In this document: in pieces, positions 53,262-61,999 of the stretch | Layout of the letters: each line of letters opens with the position of its first letter | How positions within the stretch are numbered: the first letter of the stretch is position 1 | The notes under the pieces: generated by a model | Databases searched by the model: none | What the model was told of the DNA's origin: nothing | What the model saw: the letters and a program-made list of their open reading frames with translations, nothing else | Origin: Rhodobacteraceae bacterium M382 | GTDB lineage: Bacteria > Pseudomonadota > Alphaproteobacteria > Rhodobacterales > Rhodobacteraceae | Reading direction: 5' to 3' | Length of the DNA: 64,000 nucleotides | Assembly: GCA_025141015.1 (NCBI GenBank) | Contig: CP081098.1 | Location: forward strand, 2,982,501 to 3,046,500 | Program-made: the position numbers and the translations under genes

Positions 53262-54221
53262 ATGCAGGATGGATTGAACGCCTTGGATGAATCGCTTGCC
53301 GACCTGAGTGTCAGCGAGTGGAAAGCCCGTATGGCGGAGCTTGCCGAAGAACACGGCATGTTTCAATCTTTGGGCGACAAGCATTTTGCCAGCTTCATTG
53401 ACCAGAACAACACGCTGCTCGTGACCTTTGAAACGGTCCAGGGAATCCGCAATCTGTCGGAGCTGGCCCAGCCATTGGGGTTTGATCTGGTCAAGACCAG
53501 AGGCTGGTCCCATCTGTGTTTCGTATCGGACGGCGATACCTGGTTTCGGGACAATCGGATCTATGGCTTTTTTGACCAGCTGATCGACGATGGCTTCTTT
53601 GAAGATTTTGACAATGTTGTGTTTTATGGAGCTGGCCCCTGTGGCTATGCTGCGGCCGCGTTTTCCGTGGCCGCGCCCGGTGCCACGGTTGTTGCCATTC
53701 AGCCCCAGGCCACGCTGGACCCGCGCATGACCGAATGGGATGACCGGTTCATCGAAATGCGCCGCACCGATTTCACCAGCCGGTTCGGCTATGCCCCCGA
53801 CATGCTGGACGCGGCGGACCGGGCCTTTATCCTGTATGATCCGCGCCAGGATCTGGACGCGATGCATTCGGCCCTGTTTGACCGCCCCAACGTCGAACGC
53901 CTGCGCATGCCCAACATGGGCGCGACCCTGCAGACCCGGTTGATCGACATGCAGATCCTTTATCGGGTGTTGTCGCTTGCAGGGTCGGGGCGGCTGACCC
54001 GCACGGCCTTTTACAAATTATATCGCACCCGTCGTGACAATCTGGACTATCTGCGCGGGCTGATGTCGGTGCTGGACGGCAATGAACGCCCCTATCTGAA
54101 CATGTTGCTGTGTCGCAATGTGACCTCGCGCATGCGGGCGCGCCGGTTCCGTCGTCGCCTGGTCGAGCTGACCCAACAGGCAGAGGCAGGTGATTTCACC
54201 CCACCGCCTCAAGTCAGCTGA
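53262..54221 (+). CDS. Hydrolase-fold-like protein of unknown function with altered nucleophile elbow
   Basis: A 319-residue soluble protein. The middle reads NVVFYGAGPCGYAAAAFSVA followed by GATVVAIQPQATLDPR. This is the place and pattern of the YGxSMGGYAAL elbow and PQ-rich following strand of alpha/beta-hydrolases found near glycosyltransferases, but the nucleophilic Ser is replaced by Gly and a Cys lies two positions on. No PAPS-reductase or other cofactor motif is seen. The ATG at 53262 has GAGGA upstream; a TTG at 53238 is the alternative. Its position suggests a role in the glycan pathway. I do not recognise the family firmly. Confidence 0.65.
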   Translation: MQDGLNALDESLADLSVSEWKARMAELAEEHGMFQSLGDKHFASFIDQNNTLLVTFETVQGIRNLSELAQPLGFDLVKTRGWSHLCFVSDGDTWFRDNRIYGFFDQLIDDGFFEDFDNVVFYGAGPCGYAAAAFSVAAPGATVVAIQPQATLDPRMTEWDDRFIEMRRTDFTSRFGYAPDMLDAADRAFILYDPRQDLDAMHSALFDRPNVERLRMPNMGATLQTRLIDMQILYRVLSLAGSGRLTRTAFYKLYRTRRDNLDYLRGLMSVLDGNERPYLNMLLCRNVTSRMRARRFRRRLVELTQQAEAGDFTPPPQVS

Positions 54222-54269
54222 CAACAGAGAGACGCGCCATCACAGCCCGCTGGAGATCGCCGGAGAGTC

Positions 54270-54707
54270 TCAGCCGGTCTGGAGCAGCCTGAGACGGACA
54301 TGGTGACGCCAGCGATAGATGACCCACGCCCAGGCCGCGACCAAAGGCGTCGACCACCCCGCGTCAATCTCGATCCGATCCAGCAATCGGGACCCCAAGG
54401 GATCTGGATGCACCTGGAGACTGTGAACCAGCCGGTGCACCCCAAAACCATCCTCGTCAGAGGTCATGCAGCGTGTTTTGGGATCACAGGACACCACCCG
54501 CATGCGATAGGGCATCCGGGGGAAAATCCCGAATACGGAAATCGCCACGTCGATGACCTGCCCGGCCTGCACCGGCCCCGACGGCAGATGATCGAACTGA
54601 ACCCAGGGTTTGGTCACCGCATCCAGCGTGTCCAGATCCGTCACCAGCGCAAACAGGCGGTCGGGATCAACCGGATATCTGTGTTCGAATGTCAGGGTCC
54701 TGGGCAT
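54270..54707 (-). CDS. SRPBCC-family polyketide cyclase/lipid-binding-like protein
   Basis: A 145-residue protein of START/Bet v1 type: it begins MPRTLTFEHRYPVDPDRLFA, where family members have a helix after the first strand, and ends with a long helix (WAWVIYRWRHHVRLRLLQTG). Members bind hydrophobic ligands; no function can be assigned. The ATG at 54707 fits the fold; an open extension to 54917 runs through the 21-bp repeats and into pyrC and is not supported. It is divergent from pyrC. Confidence 0.68.
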   Translation of the reverse strand: MPRTLTFEHRYPVDPDRLFALVTDLDTLDAVTKPWVQFDHLPSGPVQAGQVIDVAISVFGIFPRMPYRMRVVSCDPKTRCMTSDEDGFGVHRLVHSLQVHPDPLGSRLLDRIEIDAGWSTPLVAAWAWVIYRWRHHVRLRLLQTG

Positions 54708-54756
54708 GTTTTTCCTCGCCCTTGCAACCTGCCCTCTCGATCCGCCGGACGAAACC

Positions 54757-54837
54757 GCGCATTTTGCCTCGCCCGATGCAAAACTTGCCGGGCCGGGGGC
54801 AAAATTTGCCGCGCCGGGGGTAAATTTTGCCGGGCAG
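54757..54837. repeat. Four 21-bp-phased repeats before pyrC
   Basis: TTGCC occurs at 54764, 54785, 54806 and 54827, exactly 21 bp apart, embedded in units resembling GCAAAATTTGCCGSGCCGGGG. The first unit is the most diverged. The centre of the third unit is the palindrome GGCAAAATTTGCC. The array ends 62 bp before the pyrC start in the divergent promoter region. The period equals two helical turns and also seven codons. Confidence 0.65.
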
Positions 54838-54898
54838 GAGACCGCCGGGGCCCGCATCCCCTCTTTTCCGGCAGCACGGTCCATGCTAGGGGCTGCGC

Positions 54899-55942
54899 AT
54901 GACCCAGACCCTGACAATCCGCCGCCCCGACGACTGGCATCTGCACTTGCGCGATGGCGCGATGTTGCAGGCCGTTCTGCCCGAAACCGCCCGCCATTTC
55001 GGGCGCGCCATCATCATGCCGAACCTGGTGCCCCCCGTGGTCACCGGCGCGGATGCGAGCGCGTACCGTGACCGCATCCTGGCGGCGCTGCCTGACACCA
55101 TGCAGTTCGAACCGCTGATGACGCTGTATCTGACCGAAAACACAGACCCGGCGGATGTGGCCGCAGCCCATGCCAGCGGGCTGATCAAGGCGGTCAAGCT
55201 GTACCCGGCCGGGGCAACCACCAATTCATCCTCGGGCGTGGCCAATTTCGACAAGGTCCGCGGCGTTCTGGAAACCATGGCCGAAATCGGTCTGCCCCTG
55301 TGCGTGCATGGCGAAGTCACCGACGCCGAGATCGATATCTTTGACCGCGAAGCCGTGTTCATCGACCGCATTCTGGATCCGCTGCGCCGTGCCACCCCGG
55401 GTCTGCGCGTGGTCATGGAACATATCACCACAGCCAATGGTGTGGACTATGTGAAATCCAACGCCGCCGATCTGGGCGCGACCATCACCACGCACCACCT
55501 GATCATCAACCGCAACCACATTCTGGTTGGCGGGATCAAACCACATTACTATTGCCTGCCCGTTGCCAAACGCGAAGAACACCGCCTGGCGTTGCGCGCG
55601 GCGGCCACTTCCGGGGACGCACGGTTTTTCCTGGGCACCGACTCGGCGCCGCACACGGATCCGAACAAGGAAAGCGCCTGTGGCTGCGCCGGCTGTTTCA
55701 CCGCGACCAACACCATGTCGTTGTTGGCACATGTGTTTGACGAAGACGGCGCACTGGATCAGCTCGAGGCGTTCGCATCGCTCAACGGTCCAGCCTTCTA
55801 CGGCCTGCCAGTGAACCAAGGCACCCTGTCCCTGACCCGGACTGAACACCCGGTGCATGTGCCCGAAAAAATCGAAACGGGGGACGGCCCGGTCACTGTC
55901 TTTGACCCCGGCTTCCCTGTGCATTGGCACGTCACCGCCTGA
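54899..55942 (+). CDS. pyrC: Dihydroorotase
   Basis: A 347-residue amidohydrolase of the E. coli PyrC class. Zinc ligands are in [10 protein letters not shown]; the carbamylated Lys lies in [17 protein letters not shown]; other ligands are in VHGEV, MEHITT and THHLIINRN, with catalytic Asp in FLGTDSAPH. It closes N-carbamoyl-aspartate to dihydroorotate in pyrimidine synthesis. It is followed by pyrE in the same direction after a double-hairpin element. Confidence 0.97.
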   Translation: MTQTLTIRRPDDWHLHLRDGAMLQAVLPETARHFGRAIIMPNLVPPVVTGADASAYRDRILAALPDTMQFEPLMTLYLTENTDPADVAAAHASGLIKAVKLYPAGATTNSSSGVANFDKVRGVLETMAEIGLPLCVHGEVTDAEIDIFDREAVFIDRILDPLRRATPGLRVVMEHITTANGVDYVKSNAADLGATITTHHLIINRNHILVGGIKPHYYCLPVAKREEHRLALRAAATSGDARFFLGTDSAPHTDPNKESACGCAGCFTATNTMSLLAHVFDEDGALDQLEAFASLNGPAFYGLPVNQGTLSLTRTEHPVHVPEKIETGDGPVTVFDPGFPVHWHVTA

Positions 55943-55948
55943 CGGTGG

Positions 55949-55996
55949 AAAATTCTTGCAAAGAATTTTACCAAGGCTTTTAGATAAAAGCCTTGG
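55949..55996. repeat. Double-hairpin element, copy 2
   Basis: AAAATTCTT-GCA-AAGAATTTT (55949-55969, perfect 9-bp stem, 3-nt loop) and CCAAGGCTTTT-AGAT-AAAAGCCTTGG (55971-55996, perfect 11-bp stem, loop AGAT). The same loop sizes, and the same AGAT loop, occur at 21192-21238 in the opposite order. It lies seven bases after pyrC, between pyrC and pyrE. Confidence 0.6.
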
Positions 55997-56041
55997 CCCC
56001 CGACACCGGTCCACGCAAAGACCCGAGCAAAGGATAGCCCC

Positions 56042-56722
56042 ATGATCCCCTCCTCCTACCCGTCCCGCGAAGAAATCGCCCGCCTGTCCGCCCGGATGTT
56101 GCTGGAAATCGGTGCCGTGAATTTCAACACGGACACGCCCTATATCCTGGCGTCGGGCCTGCCATCGCCCAGCTATATCGACTGCCGCAAGCTGATCTCC
56201 TATCCGCGCATTCGCAGCACGCTGATGGATTTCATGACCGTCACCGTGATGCGCAATGCCGGGTTCGAGGCGTTTGACAATATCGCCGGTGGCGAAACTG
56301 CGGGCATCCCTTTTGCCGCCCTGGTTGCCGAACGCATGGCGCTGCCCATGACCTATGTGCGCAAGAAGCCCAAAGGATACGGCCGCAACGCCCGGATCGA
56401 GGGCGCAATGAGCGAAGGCGAACGGGTGCTGCTGGTCGAAGATCTGACCACCGATGGCGGATCGAAACTGTCGTTTGTTGATGCGATCCGTGAAACCGGC
56501 GCCACCTGCGGACACACAGCGGTGATTTTCTATTACGACATCTTCCCCGAAACCACCAAGACCCTGGGCGACCATGGCGTCGAACTGCATTACCTGTGCA
56601 CCTGGTGGGATGTCCTGGCCGAAGCCCGCGCCCAAGCGGCATTCAGCGTTGAAACCCTGGACGAAGTCGAAAAATTCCTGCGCGACCCGCGCGCCTGGCA
56701 GGACGCCAACAAACCGGCCTGA
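56042..56722 (+). CDS. pyrE: Orotate phosphoribosyltransferase
   Basis: A 226-residue type I phosphoribosyltransferase. The PRPP loop is [28 protein letters not shown] carries the flexible catalytic loop residues, and [16 protein letters not shown] the substrate loop. It makes orotidine 5'-phosphate from orotate, the step two after PyrC. Linked to pyrC about 100 bp upstream. Confidence 0.96.
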   Translation: MIPSSYPSREEIARLSARMLLEIGAVNFNTDTPYILASGLPSPSYIDCRKLISYPRIRSTLMDFMTVTVMRNAGFEAFDNIAGGETAGIPFAALVAERMALPMTYVRKKPKGYGRNARIEGAMSEGERVLLVEDLTTDGGSKLSFVDAIRETGATCGHTAVIFYYDIFPETTKTLGDHGVELHYLCTWWDVLAEARAQAAFSVETLDEVEKFLRDPRAWQDANKPA

Positions 56723-56786
56723 CCCCAGCCATTGACCCTACGGAAGCCTTTTCGCTCCGACCGGTCAAACCCGAACATCACAACAA

Positions 56787-56821
56787 GATATTGACGCCAG
56801 ACACCTTTGGGCGTCAATATC
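56787..56821. promoter_or_regulatory. 12-bp perfect inverted repeat between pyrE and dnaB
   Basis: GATATTGACGCC (56787-56798) and GGCGTCAATATC (56810-56821) flank an 11-nt spacer in a 220-bp intergenic region. No T-run follows, and it is about 120 bp before dnaB. It may be a terminator of pyrE lacking the usual T-tract or an operator for dnaB. Confidence 0.5.
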
Positions 56822-56942
56822 ATGTTGGACGGACGTTATTCACAGCCTGTCCCCAGAAAACATACAATTTGCCCGTGGCCCGTCGATTGAGCTAAGACAG
56901 CGGCCTATGCGGGATGGGTTAACGGGGGCAAAGAGAGCAGCA

Positions 56943-58442
56943 ATGAACGAGATCACCAGTTTCGACGGCAACCAGCCCCCTCTGCCCGCGGAAACCACCG
57001 AAGCCGCGACCCTGCCCCATTCGGTCGAGGCGGAACAACAGCTGCTGGGCGCGATTCTGACCAACAATGACGTCTATGACCGCGTCGCCTCGATCATCAA
57101 TTCGGGCCATTTCTATGACCCGGTTCACGCGCGGATCTATGAAATTGCCGCCGCGCGGATTTCCAAGAACGCGCTGGCCTCGCCGGTCACGCTCAAGGCG
57201 TTCATGGAAGACGACGAGGGTCTCAAGGAACTGGGTGGTCCCGCCTATCTGGCCAAACTGGCCGGTGCCTCGATCAGCGCCTTTGCGGTGCGCGACTATG
57301 CCCAGATGATCTATGATCTGGCGATCCGGCGCGAATTGATCGGTCTGGGCCAGGAGATTTCTGGCAAGGCGCGCAAGGTCGACGTGGCATCCGAGCCACG
57401 CGAACAGATCGTCGAGGCCGAACAGGCGCTGTATCAGCTGGCCGAACAGGGTCAGACCGAAAGCGGGTTCAAATCGTTCCTCAAGGCCGTCACCGAAGCC
57501 GTCAATGTCACCAACGAAGCCTATCAGCGCGGCGGTGGCATGGCCGGGATTTCCACCGGGCTGGCCGATCTCGACAAACAGCTGGGTGGCTTGCACCCCT
57601 CGGATCTGTTGATCCTGGCCGGTCGTCCGTCGATGGGGAAAACCTCGCTCGCAACCAACATCGCCTTTAACGTGGCCAAGGCCTATAAACGCGGGGCCAA
57701 ATCCGATGGCTCCGAAGGCGCGGTGGATGGCGGCGTGGTCGGGTTCTTCTCGCTCGAGATGAGCGCCGAACAGCTGGCGGGCCGGATCCTGGCCGAAGCC
57801 TCGGAAATTTCCAGCCACAAGATCCGCCAGGGTGACATGACCGAAGGCGAATTCCGCCGCTTTGTGCAGGCCGCCAAGGATCTCGAAGCCTGTCCTTTGT
57901 TCATCGACGACACCCCCGCCATTCCGATCTCGCAACTTGCGGCGCGGGCGCGACGCCTGAAGCGGACCCATGGGCTGGATCTGTTGGTGATCGACTATCT
58001 TCAGCTGTGCCGGGGCATGGCCGAAAACCGCGTCAACGAAATCGCCGAGATTTCCATGGGCATGAAGGCGATCGCCAAGGAATTGAACATCCCCGTCATC
58101 GCCCTGTCCCAGCTGTCGCGTCAGGTGGAAAACCGCGACGACAAACGCCCGCAGCTGTCGGACCTGCGGGAATCGGGGTCGATCGAACAGGACGCCGACG
58201 TCGTGATGTTCGTGTTCCGCGAAGAATATTACAAGGAACGCGAAAAACCCGGTGATCACGAGGTCGAAAAGACCGAAGAATGGATCCAGGCCATGGAACG
58301 CCTGCATGGCAAGGCCGAGGTCATCGTTGGCAAACAGCGTCACGGTCCCATCGGCACCGTTGAACTGTCGTTCGAAGCGCAGTTCACCCGCTTTGGCAAC
58401 CTTGCCAAACCCTGGCAGCAGGGCGAAGACGGCGGGTATTGA
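56943..58442 (+). CDS. dnaB: Replicative DNA helicase DnaB
   Basis: A 499-residue hexameric helicase. The N-terminal collar domain (LPHSVEAEQQLLGAILTNND) binds primase; the C-terminal RecA-like domain has Walker A LAGRPSMGKTSLATNIAF, VGFFSLEMSAEQLAGR and Walker B LLVIDYLQL. It unwinds DNA at the replication fork. A short insertion (AYKRGAKSDGSEGAVDGG, about 240-257) follows the Walker A helix, as in other alphaproteobacteria. The ATG at 56943 gives the family start. Confidence 0.96.
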   Translation: MNEITSFDGNQPPLPAETTEAATLPHSVEAEQQLLGAILTNNDVYDRVASIINSGHFYDPVHARIYEIAAARISKNALASPVTLKAFMEDDEGLKELGGPAYLAKLAGASISAFAVRDYAQMIYDLAIRRELIGLGQEISGKARKVDVASEPREQIVEAEQALYQLAEQGQTESGFKSFLKAVTEAVNVTNEAYQRGGGMAGISTGLADLDKQLGGLHPSDLLILAGRPSMGKTSLATNIAFNVAKAYKRGAKSDGSEGAVDGGVVGFFSLEMSAEQLAGRILAEASEISSHKIRQGDMTEGEFRRFVQAAKDLEACPLFIDDTPAIPISQLAARARRLKRTHGLDLLVIDYLQLCRGMAENRVNEIAEISMGMKAIAKELNIPVIALSQLSRQVENRDDKRPQLSDLRESGSIEQDADVVMFVFREEYYKEREKPGDHEVEKTEEWIQAMERLHGKAEVIVGKQRHGPIGTVELSFEAQFTRFGNLAKPWQQGEDGGY

Positions 58443-58567
58443 TCCGCCTCGGACAGCCGGGAGGCTTCTGACCGAATGTGACGCACTGTCACCCTTGATT
58501 CCAAGCTCCTCCGGGGGCTTGAATTCCTTTGAAAACAACAAAGACCGGTCACTTCAAAGGATTTCCA

Positions 58568-58999
58568 ATGAGCATACAGGATTTCATGCAGGCCTATCAG
58601 CGGGTCTGGGAGGCGCAGGATTCCCAAGGCTTTGCTGCCCTGTTCGCACCAGACGGACAATATTGGAACACCCCGTTTCAGGTCCAGACCGGTCCCACCG
58701 AATTGGCCCGCTATTGGGACCGGATCAAACTGCAGCAGGATATTACCCTGACCCCCAGGGTGCTGGCCGAAACCGAAACGGGTGGCGTCGGTCATTGGAA
58801 TGTCACCTATCAGGTCGCCAGCGAAGAGCTGTTTCAGATCTGGGCCAAATCCACGGGAACCGGCCTGCCCGACCGGCAACCCGGTGACCCTCTGCCCCGG
58901 ATGGAACTGGATGGGACCTTGGTGGCGGAATTTGACGCCGACGGTCTGGCGACCTGTGTGCGGATCTGGTGGCATTCCAACGCCACAATGCCGACCTAG
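58568..58999 (+). CDS. SnoaL-like (NTF2-fold) protein
   Basis: A 143-residue protein with the NTF2/SnoaL pattern: QAYQRVWEAQDSQGFAALFA (helix with Asp/Phe), DGQYWNTPFQVQTGPTELAR and a C-terminal strand VRIWWHSN. The fold is used by small isomerases, hydrolases and ligand-binding proteins; no activity can be assigned. The frame is open a further 13 codons upstream, but AAGGA sits before the ATG at 58568. Confidence 0.72.
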   Translation: MSIQDFMQAYQRVWEAQDSQGFAALFAPDGQYWNTPFQVQTGPTELARYWDRIKLQQDITLTPRVLAETETGGVGHWNVTYQVASEELFQIWAKSTGTGLPDRQPGDPLPRMELDGTLVAEFDADGLATCVRIWWHSNATMPT

Positions 59000-59005
59000 G
59001 GCCAA

Positions 59006-59758
59006 TCAGACCGTGACAAAATAATAGGTGGTCAACACCACCCCGAACCCGATCACTGCCAGGCGCAACCCGCGTTGCGGCACCAGATGCGACAACGCCC
59101 CGCCGCCATAGCCACCCACCGTCGCGCCCGCCATCATGATCAACGCCTGGGGCCAGGCCACCGCCGCGCCAAAGCCATAGATCACCACCGCCAACAGGCT
59201 GATCCAGCCGATCACGGCGTTTTTCAGCGCATTGGCGGTGTGAAACCGCTCGTATCCGCACAGGATCAATGCCGCCAACATGATCTGTCCCAGCCCGGCC
59301 CCAAAATACCCGCCATAGACGGAAAACAGGAACAACAGCGGCCAGATCGCCGCCCGTGTCAGCGAAAATCGCGTCATCTGCTGACGCAACCACGGGGCAA
59401 AGGCAAACAACGCCGTCGCCGTCCCCATCAGCCAGGGCACCAGATCGGCAAACACGCCCGCGCCCATCCACAACAGCACCACCGCGCCCAAAACGCCCCC
59501 CGCGCCGCAGACCGCCAGCAACGGGATCAACCCGCGCCCGACCGCGCGCAGCTCATCGCGAAACGCTGGCAATGCCGCGATATTGGACGGCACCAAGGCG
59601 ACGAAATTTGTGGCATTGGCCACCATCGGCGGCAGCCCGGAGGCGATCAGCACCGGAAAGGTAAAGAACGTCGCCCCTCCGGCCACCGCATTCAGCGCCC
59701 CGGCCAGACAGCCCGCGCCAAACAACAGCACCACAGACGAGAGAGACAAAATATCCAT
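59006..59758 (-). CDS. TauE/SafE-family (DUF81) membrane transporter
   Basis: A 250-residue membrane protein with seven or eight helices and the TauE/SafE repeats (FGAGCLAGALNAVAGGATFF, then VYGGYFGAGLGQIMLAALIL). Family members export sulfite or organosulfonates or transport other small anions. It is convergent with the SnoaL-like gene, with only six bases between their ends. Substrate unknown. Confidence 0.87.
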   Translation of the reverse strand: MDILSLSSVVLLFGAGCLAGALNAVAGGATFFTFPVLIASGLPPMVANATNFVALVPSNIAALPAFRDELRAVGRGLIPLLAVCGAGGVLGAVVLLWMGAGVFADLVPWLMGTATALFAFAPWLRQQMTRFSLTRAAIWPLLFLFSVYGGYFGAGLGQIMLAALILCGYERFHTANALKNAVIGWISLLAVVIYGFGAAVAWPQALIMMAGATVGGYGGGALSHLVPQRGLRLAVIGFGVVLTTYYFVTV

Positions 59759-59834
59759 CCCGGCACCCTAGCTGCTGAAATTGGGCTGGCTAGCCTCTTG
59801 ACGACACCGATTTCGTCGCCCACAGAATAACGCC

Positions 59835-59918
59835 ATGACTTTGACCCTGACCCCTTTGGCCCCGCGGGAAATCCTGCCACGCCACTATGGCCACCGCCGC
59901 AAGCGTTTCGCCGGATAG
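59835..59918 (+). CDS. Possible 27-codon small ORF
   Basis: ATG at 59835 opens 27 codons (MTLTLTPLAPREILPRHYGH then RRKRFAG), basic and arginine-rich, ending 62 bp before the 2OG oxygenase gene. No clear ribosome site is seen. It could be a leader peptide or chance. The surrounding 222-bp spacer (59759-59980) holds nothing else obvious. Confidence 0.25.
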   Translation: MTLTLTPLAPREILPRHYGHRRKRFAG

Positions 59919-59980
59919 CGCGGGGGCACCTGCCCCTGCTCCCCTATCCATAGTTTGCGAAACACAAAGGGTTCATCTCC

Positions 59981-60934
59981 ATGACCGAATTTTCTGAAAT
60001 CCCCGTCATCCGACTGGGGGAACGCTCTGACGCCGATCTGGCCGCAGAATTCCGCGCCGCCTATGGGCTGACCGGCTTTGGCTATATCGAAGACCACGGC
60101 ATCGACCCCGCCCTGCGCGCCGCTGTTTTTGACGCCTCGGCCCGGTTCCATGCCTTGCCGCTGGAGCAAAAGCTCAAGATCCAGGTCAACACATCCCATC
60201 GCGGTTACATCCCGATCAACACCTCGACAGACGTCAATTCTACCCTGGCCGACGTCAAGAAACCGAACCAATCCGCCAGCTTCATGATGATGCGTGAAGA
60301 CGACCGGGCCGACCCCGACGTCTATTTGTCCGGTGCCAATCAATGGCCCGACCTGGACGGATTCCGCGACACGCTGAACGCCTATGTCACCGCCATGTCC
60401 GATCTGAGCCGACGGCTGATGCGGGTGGCGCTGCTCGCGGCCGGGGCCACCGACACATCAATCCTCGGCGCTTTTGACACGCCGACGATCTGGCTGCGCC
60501 TGCTGCATTACCCGCCCCAACCCGATACCAGCCCCGATGATCTGTTCGGCTCGGCTCCGCACAATGATTTCGGCTGTCTGACGCTGCTGGCCCAGGACGA
60601 AGTCGGCGGCTTGCAGGTGCGCACCCCAGCCGGTCACTGGGTCGATGCCCCCTGGCGTCCCGACGCGCTGGTGGTGAATGTGGGCGACATGCTGAACCGG
60701 ATGTCCAACGGGCGGCTGCTCTCGACGCCACATCGGGTGATCAACCGGTCCGGGCGTGAACGCTATTCGGTGCCGTTCTTCTTTGATCCGCATGTGAACA
60801 CCGACATCGCGCCGCTTCCCGGCACCGGAGAACCGCAGTTCGAACCGCTGAAATTCGCCGATTTCCTGCGTGGCGAACTCGAAGCGGCCTATGATGCGCA
60901 TAAACCTGCGCAAAGTGGGAATAATTCCGCTTGA
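59981..60934 (+). CDS. 2-oxoglutarate/Fe(II)-dependent oxygenase, isopenicillin N synthase family
   Basis: A 317-residue non-heme iron oxygenase. The iron triad is His and Asp in PHNDFGCLTLL and His in TPHRVINRSG; the co-substrate site is Arg and Ser in RERYSVPFF. The N-terminal FGYIEDHGID is typical of IPNS-like enzymes. The substrate is unknown; the family covers hydroxylases and desaturases. The start at 59981 gives the expected length. Confidence 0.9.
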   Translation: MTEFSEIPVIRLGERSDADLAAEFRAAYGLTGFGYIEDHGIDPALRAAVFDASARFHALPLEQKLKIQVNTSHRGYIPINTSTDVNSTLADVKKPNQSASFMMMREDDRADPDVYLSGANQWPDLDGFRDTLNAYVTAMSDLSRRLMRVALLAAGATDTSILGAFDTPTIWLRLLHYPPQPDTSPDDLFGSAPHNDFGCLTLLAQDEVGGLQVRTPAGHWVDAPWRPDALVVNVGDMLNRMSNGRLLSTPHRVINRSGRERYSVPFFFDPHVNTDIAPLPGTGEPQFEPLKFADFLRGELEAAYDAHKPAQSGNNSA

Positions 60935-60964
60935 CCCACAGCGTGCCCATGTCATGAAAGCCCC

Positions 60965-61999
60965 ATGAGCACTGCAAGATTGACAATCGACCTCGGCGCG
61001 TTGGCCCAGAACTGGCGCGCCCTGGATTCCCTGACCCGCGTTGAAACCGGCGCGGTGGTCAAGGCCAACGGATATGGGCTGGACGCTGGACAGGCGGGCC
61101 GCGCGCTTGCCATGGCGGGAGCGCGACGGTTTTTCGTCGCCGTCGCCGAAGAGGGCGTGATATTGCGCCGGGCCCTGGGCCCCGGTCCCGAAATTTCCAT
61201 TTTCTCGGGCCACTGCGACGGCGACACCGCCATGATCCGCGATCACGACCTGGTTCCGATGCTGAATTCCATCGACCAGATGCTGCGCCATGTGGAATCG
61301 CTGCCTGGCCATCCCTTTGGCGTGCAATTGGACAGCGGCATGAACCGGCTGGGCATGGAGCCCGCCGAATGGGCGGCGCTGCGCGACATCGCGCTGGCGC
61401 AATCGCCGGTTCTGATCATGTCGCATCTGGCCTGCGCCGACGAAGCCGATCATCCGATGAACGCCCAACAGTTGCGCGTTTTCAAAGAGATGACAGACGG
61501 GCTTGATGTGCCCCGATCGCTCGCGGCGACCGGGGGAACCCTGTTGGGCGCGGCCTATCATTTCGACCTGTGCCGCCCCGGTGTCGGCCTGTACGGTGGG
61601 TCCCCCTTCGAAGACGCCCAGGCGGTTGTGCATCTGGATCTGCCGGTCATTCAGATCCGCGATGTCGATGCGGGCGAAACCGTGGGCTATTCCAACACCT
61701 GGACTGCGCAACGCCCGTCGCGCATCGCCACTGTGGCCGCCGGGTATGCCGACGGATTGATCCGGGCCATGGGCGCACGTGCCGTCACCTTTGCCGGCGA
61801 CGACGTCTGCCCGATCGTGGGCCGGGTGTCGATGGATCTGATCACCGTCGACGTCACTGACCTGACCGCCGACCCCACCCATCTGACCCTGCTGAACGAC
61901 CGTCAGACCGTGGACGATCTGGCCGATGCCGCCGGTACCATCGGGTATGAAATCCTCACCTCTCTGGGGGGGCGGTACAAACGCCGGTACATCGGATGA
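60965..61999 (+). CDS. alr: Alanine racemase
   Basis: A 344-residue PLP enzyme making D-alanine for peptidoglycan. The PLP lysine lies in [11 protein letters not shown] (Asn-Gly replaces the more common Ala-Asp-Ala next to it), the substrate Tyr in [11 protein letters not shown], and [13 protein letters not shown] is the C-terminal signature. The stop overlaps the mlaE start by four bases, so alr and the Mla genes probably share a transcript, linking cell-wall and outer-membrane maintenance. Confidence 0.93.
   Translation: MSTARLTIDLGALAQNWRALDSLTRVETGAVVKANGYGLDAGQAGRALAMAGARRFFVAVAEEGVILRRALGPGPEISIFSGHCDGDTAMIRDHDLVPMLNSIDQMLRHVESLPGHPFGVQLDSGMNRLGMEPAEWAALRDIALAQSPVLIMSHLACADEADHPMNAQQLRVFKEMTDGLDVPRSLAATGGTLLGAAYHFDLCRPGVGLYGGSPFEDAQAVVHLDLPVIQIRDVDAGETVGYSNTWTAQRPSRIATVAAGYADGLIRAMGARAVTFAGDDVCPIVGRVSMDLITVDVTDLTADPTHLTLLNDRQTVDDLADAAGTIGYEILTSLGGRYKRRYIG

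Noticed and set aside
53262-54221. Assignment of this protein as a PAPS reductase because of its place near sulfotransferases.
   Set aside because: No PP-loop motif (SGGxDS-like) or reductase cysteine motif is present.
54757-54837. Phased repeats before pyrC considered as a CRISPR array.
   Set aside because: The units are contiguous 21-bp repeats with no unique spacers and no cas genes nearby.
54708-54917. N-terminal extension of the SRPBCC protein through the 21-bp repeats (about 70 more codons).
   Set aside because: It would overlap the pyrC start, is low-complexity, and the SRPBCC fold starts naturally at 54707.
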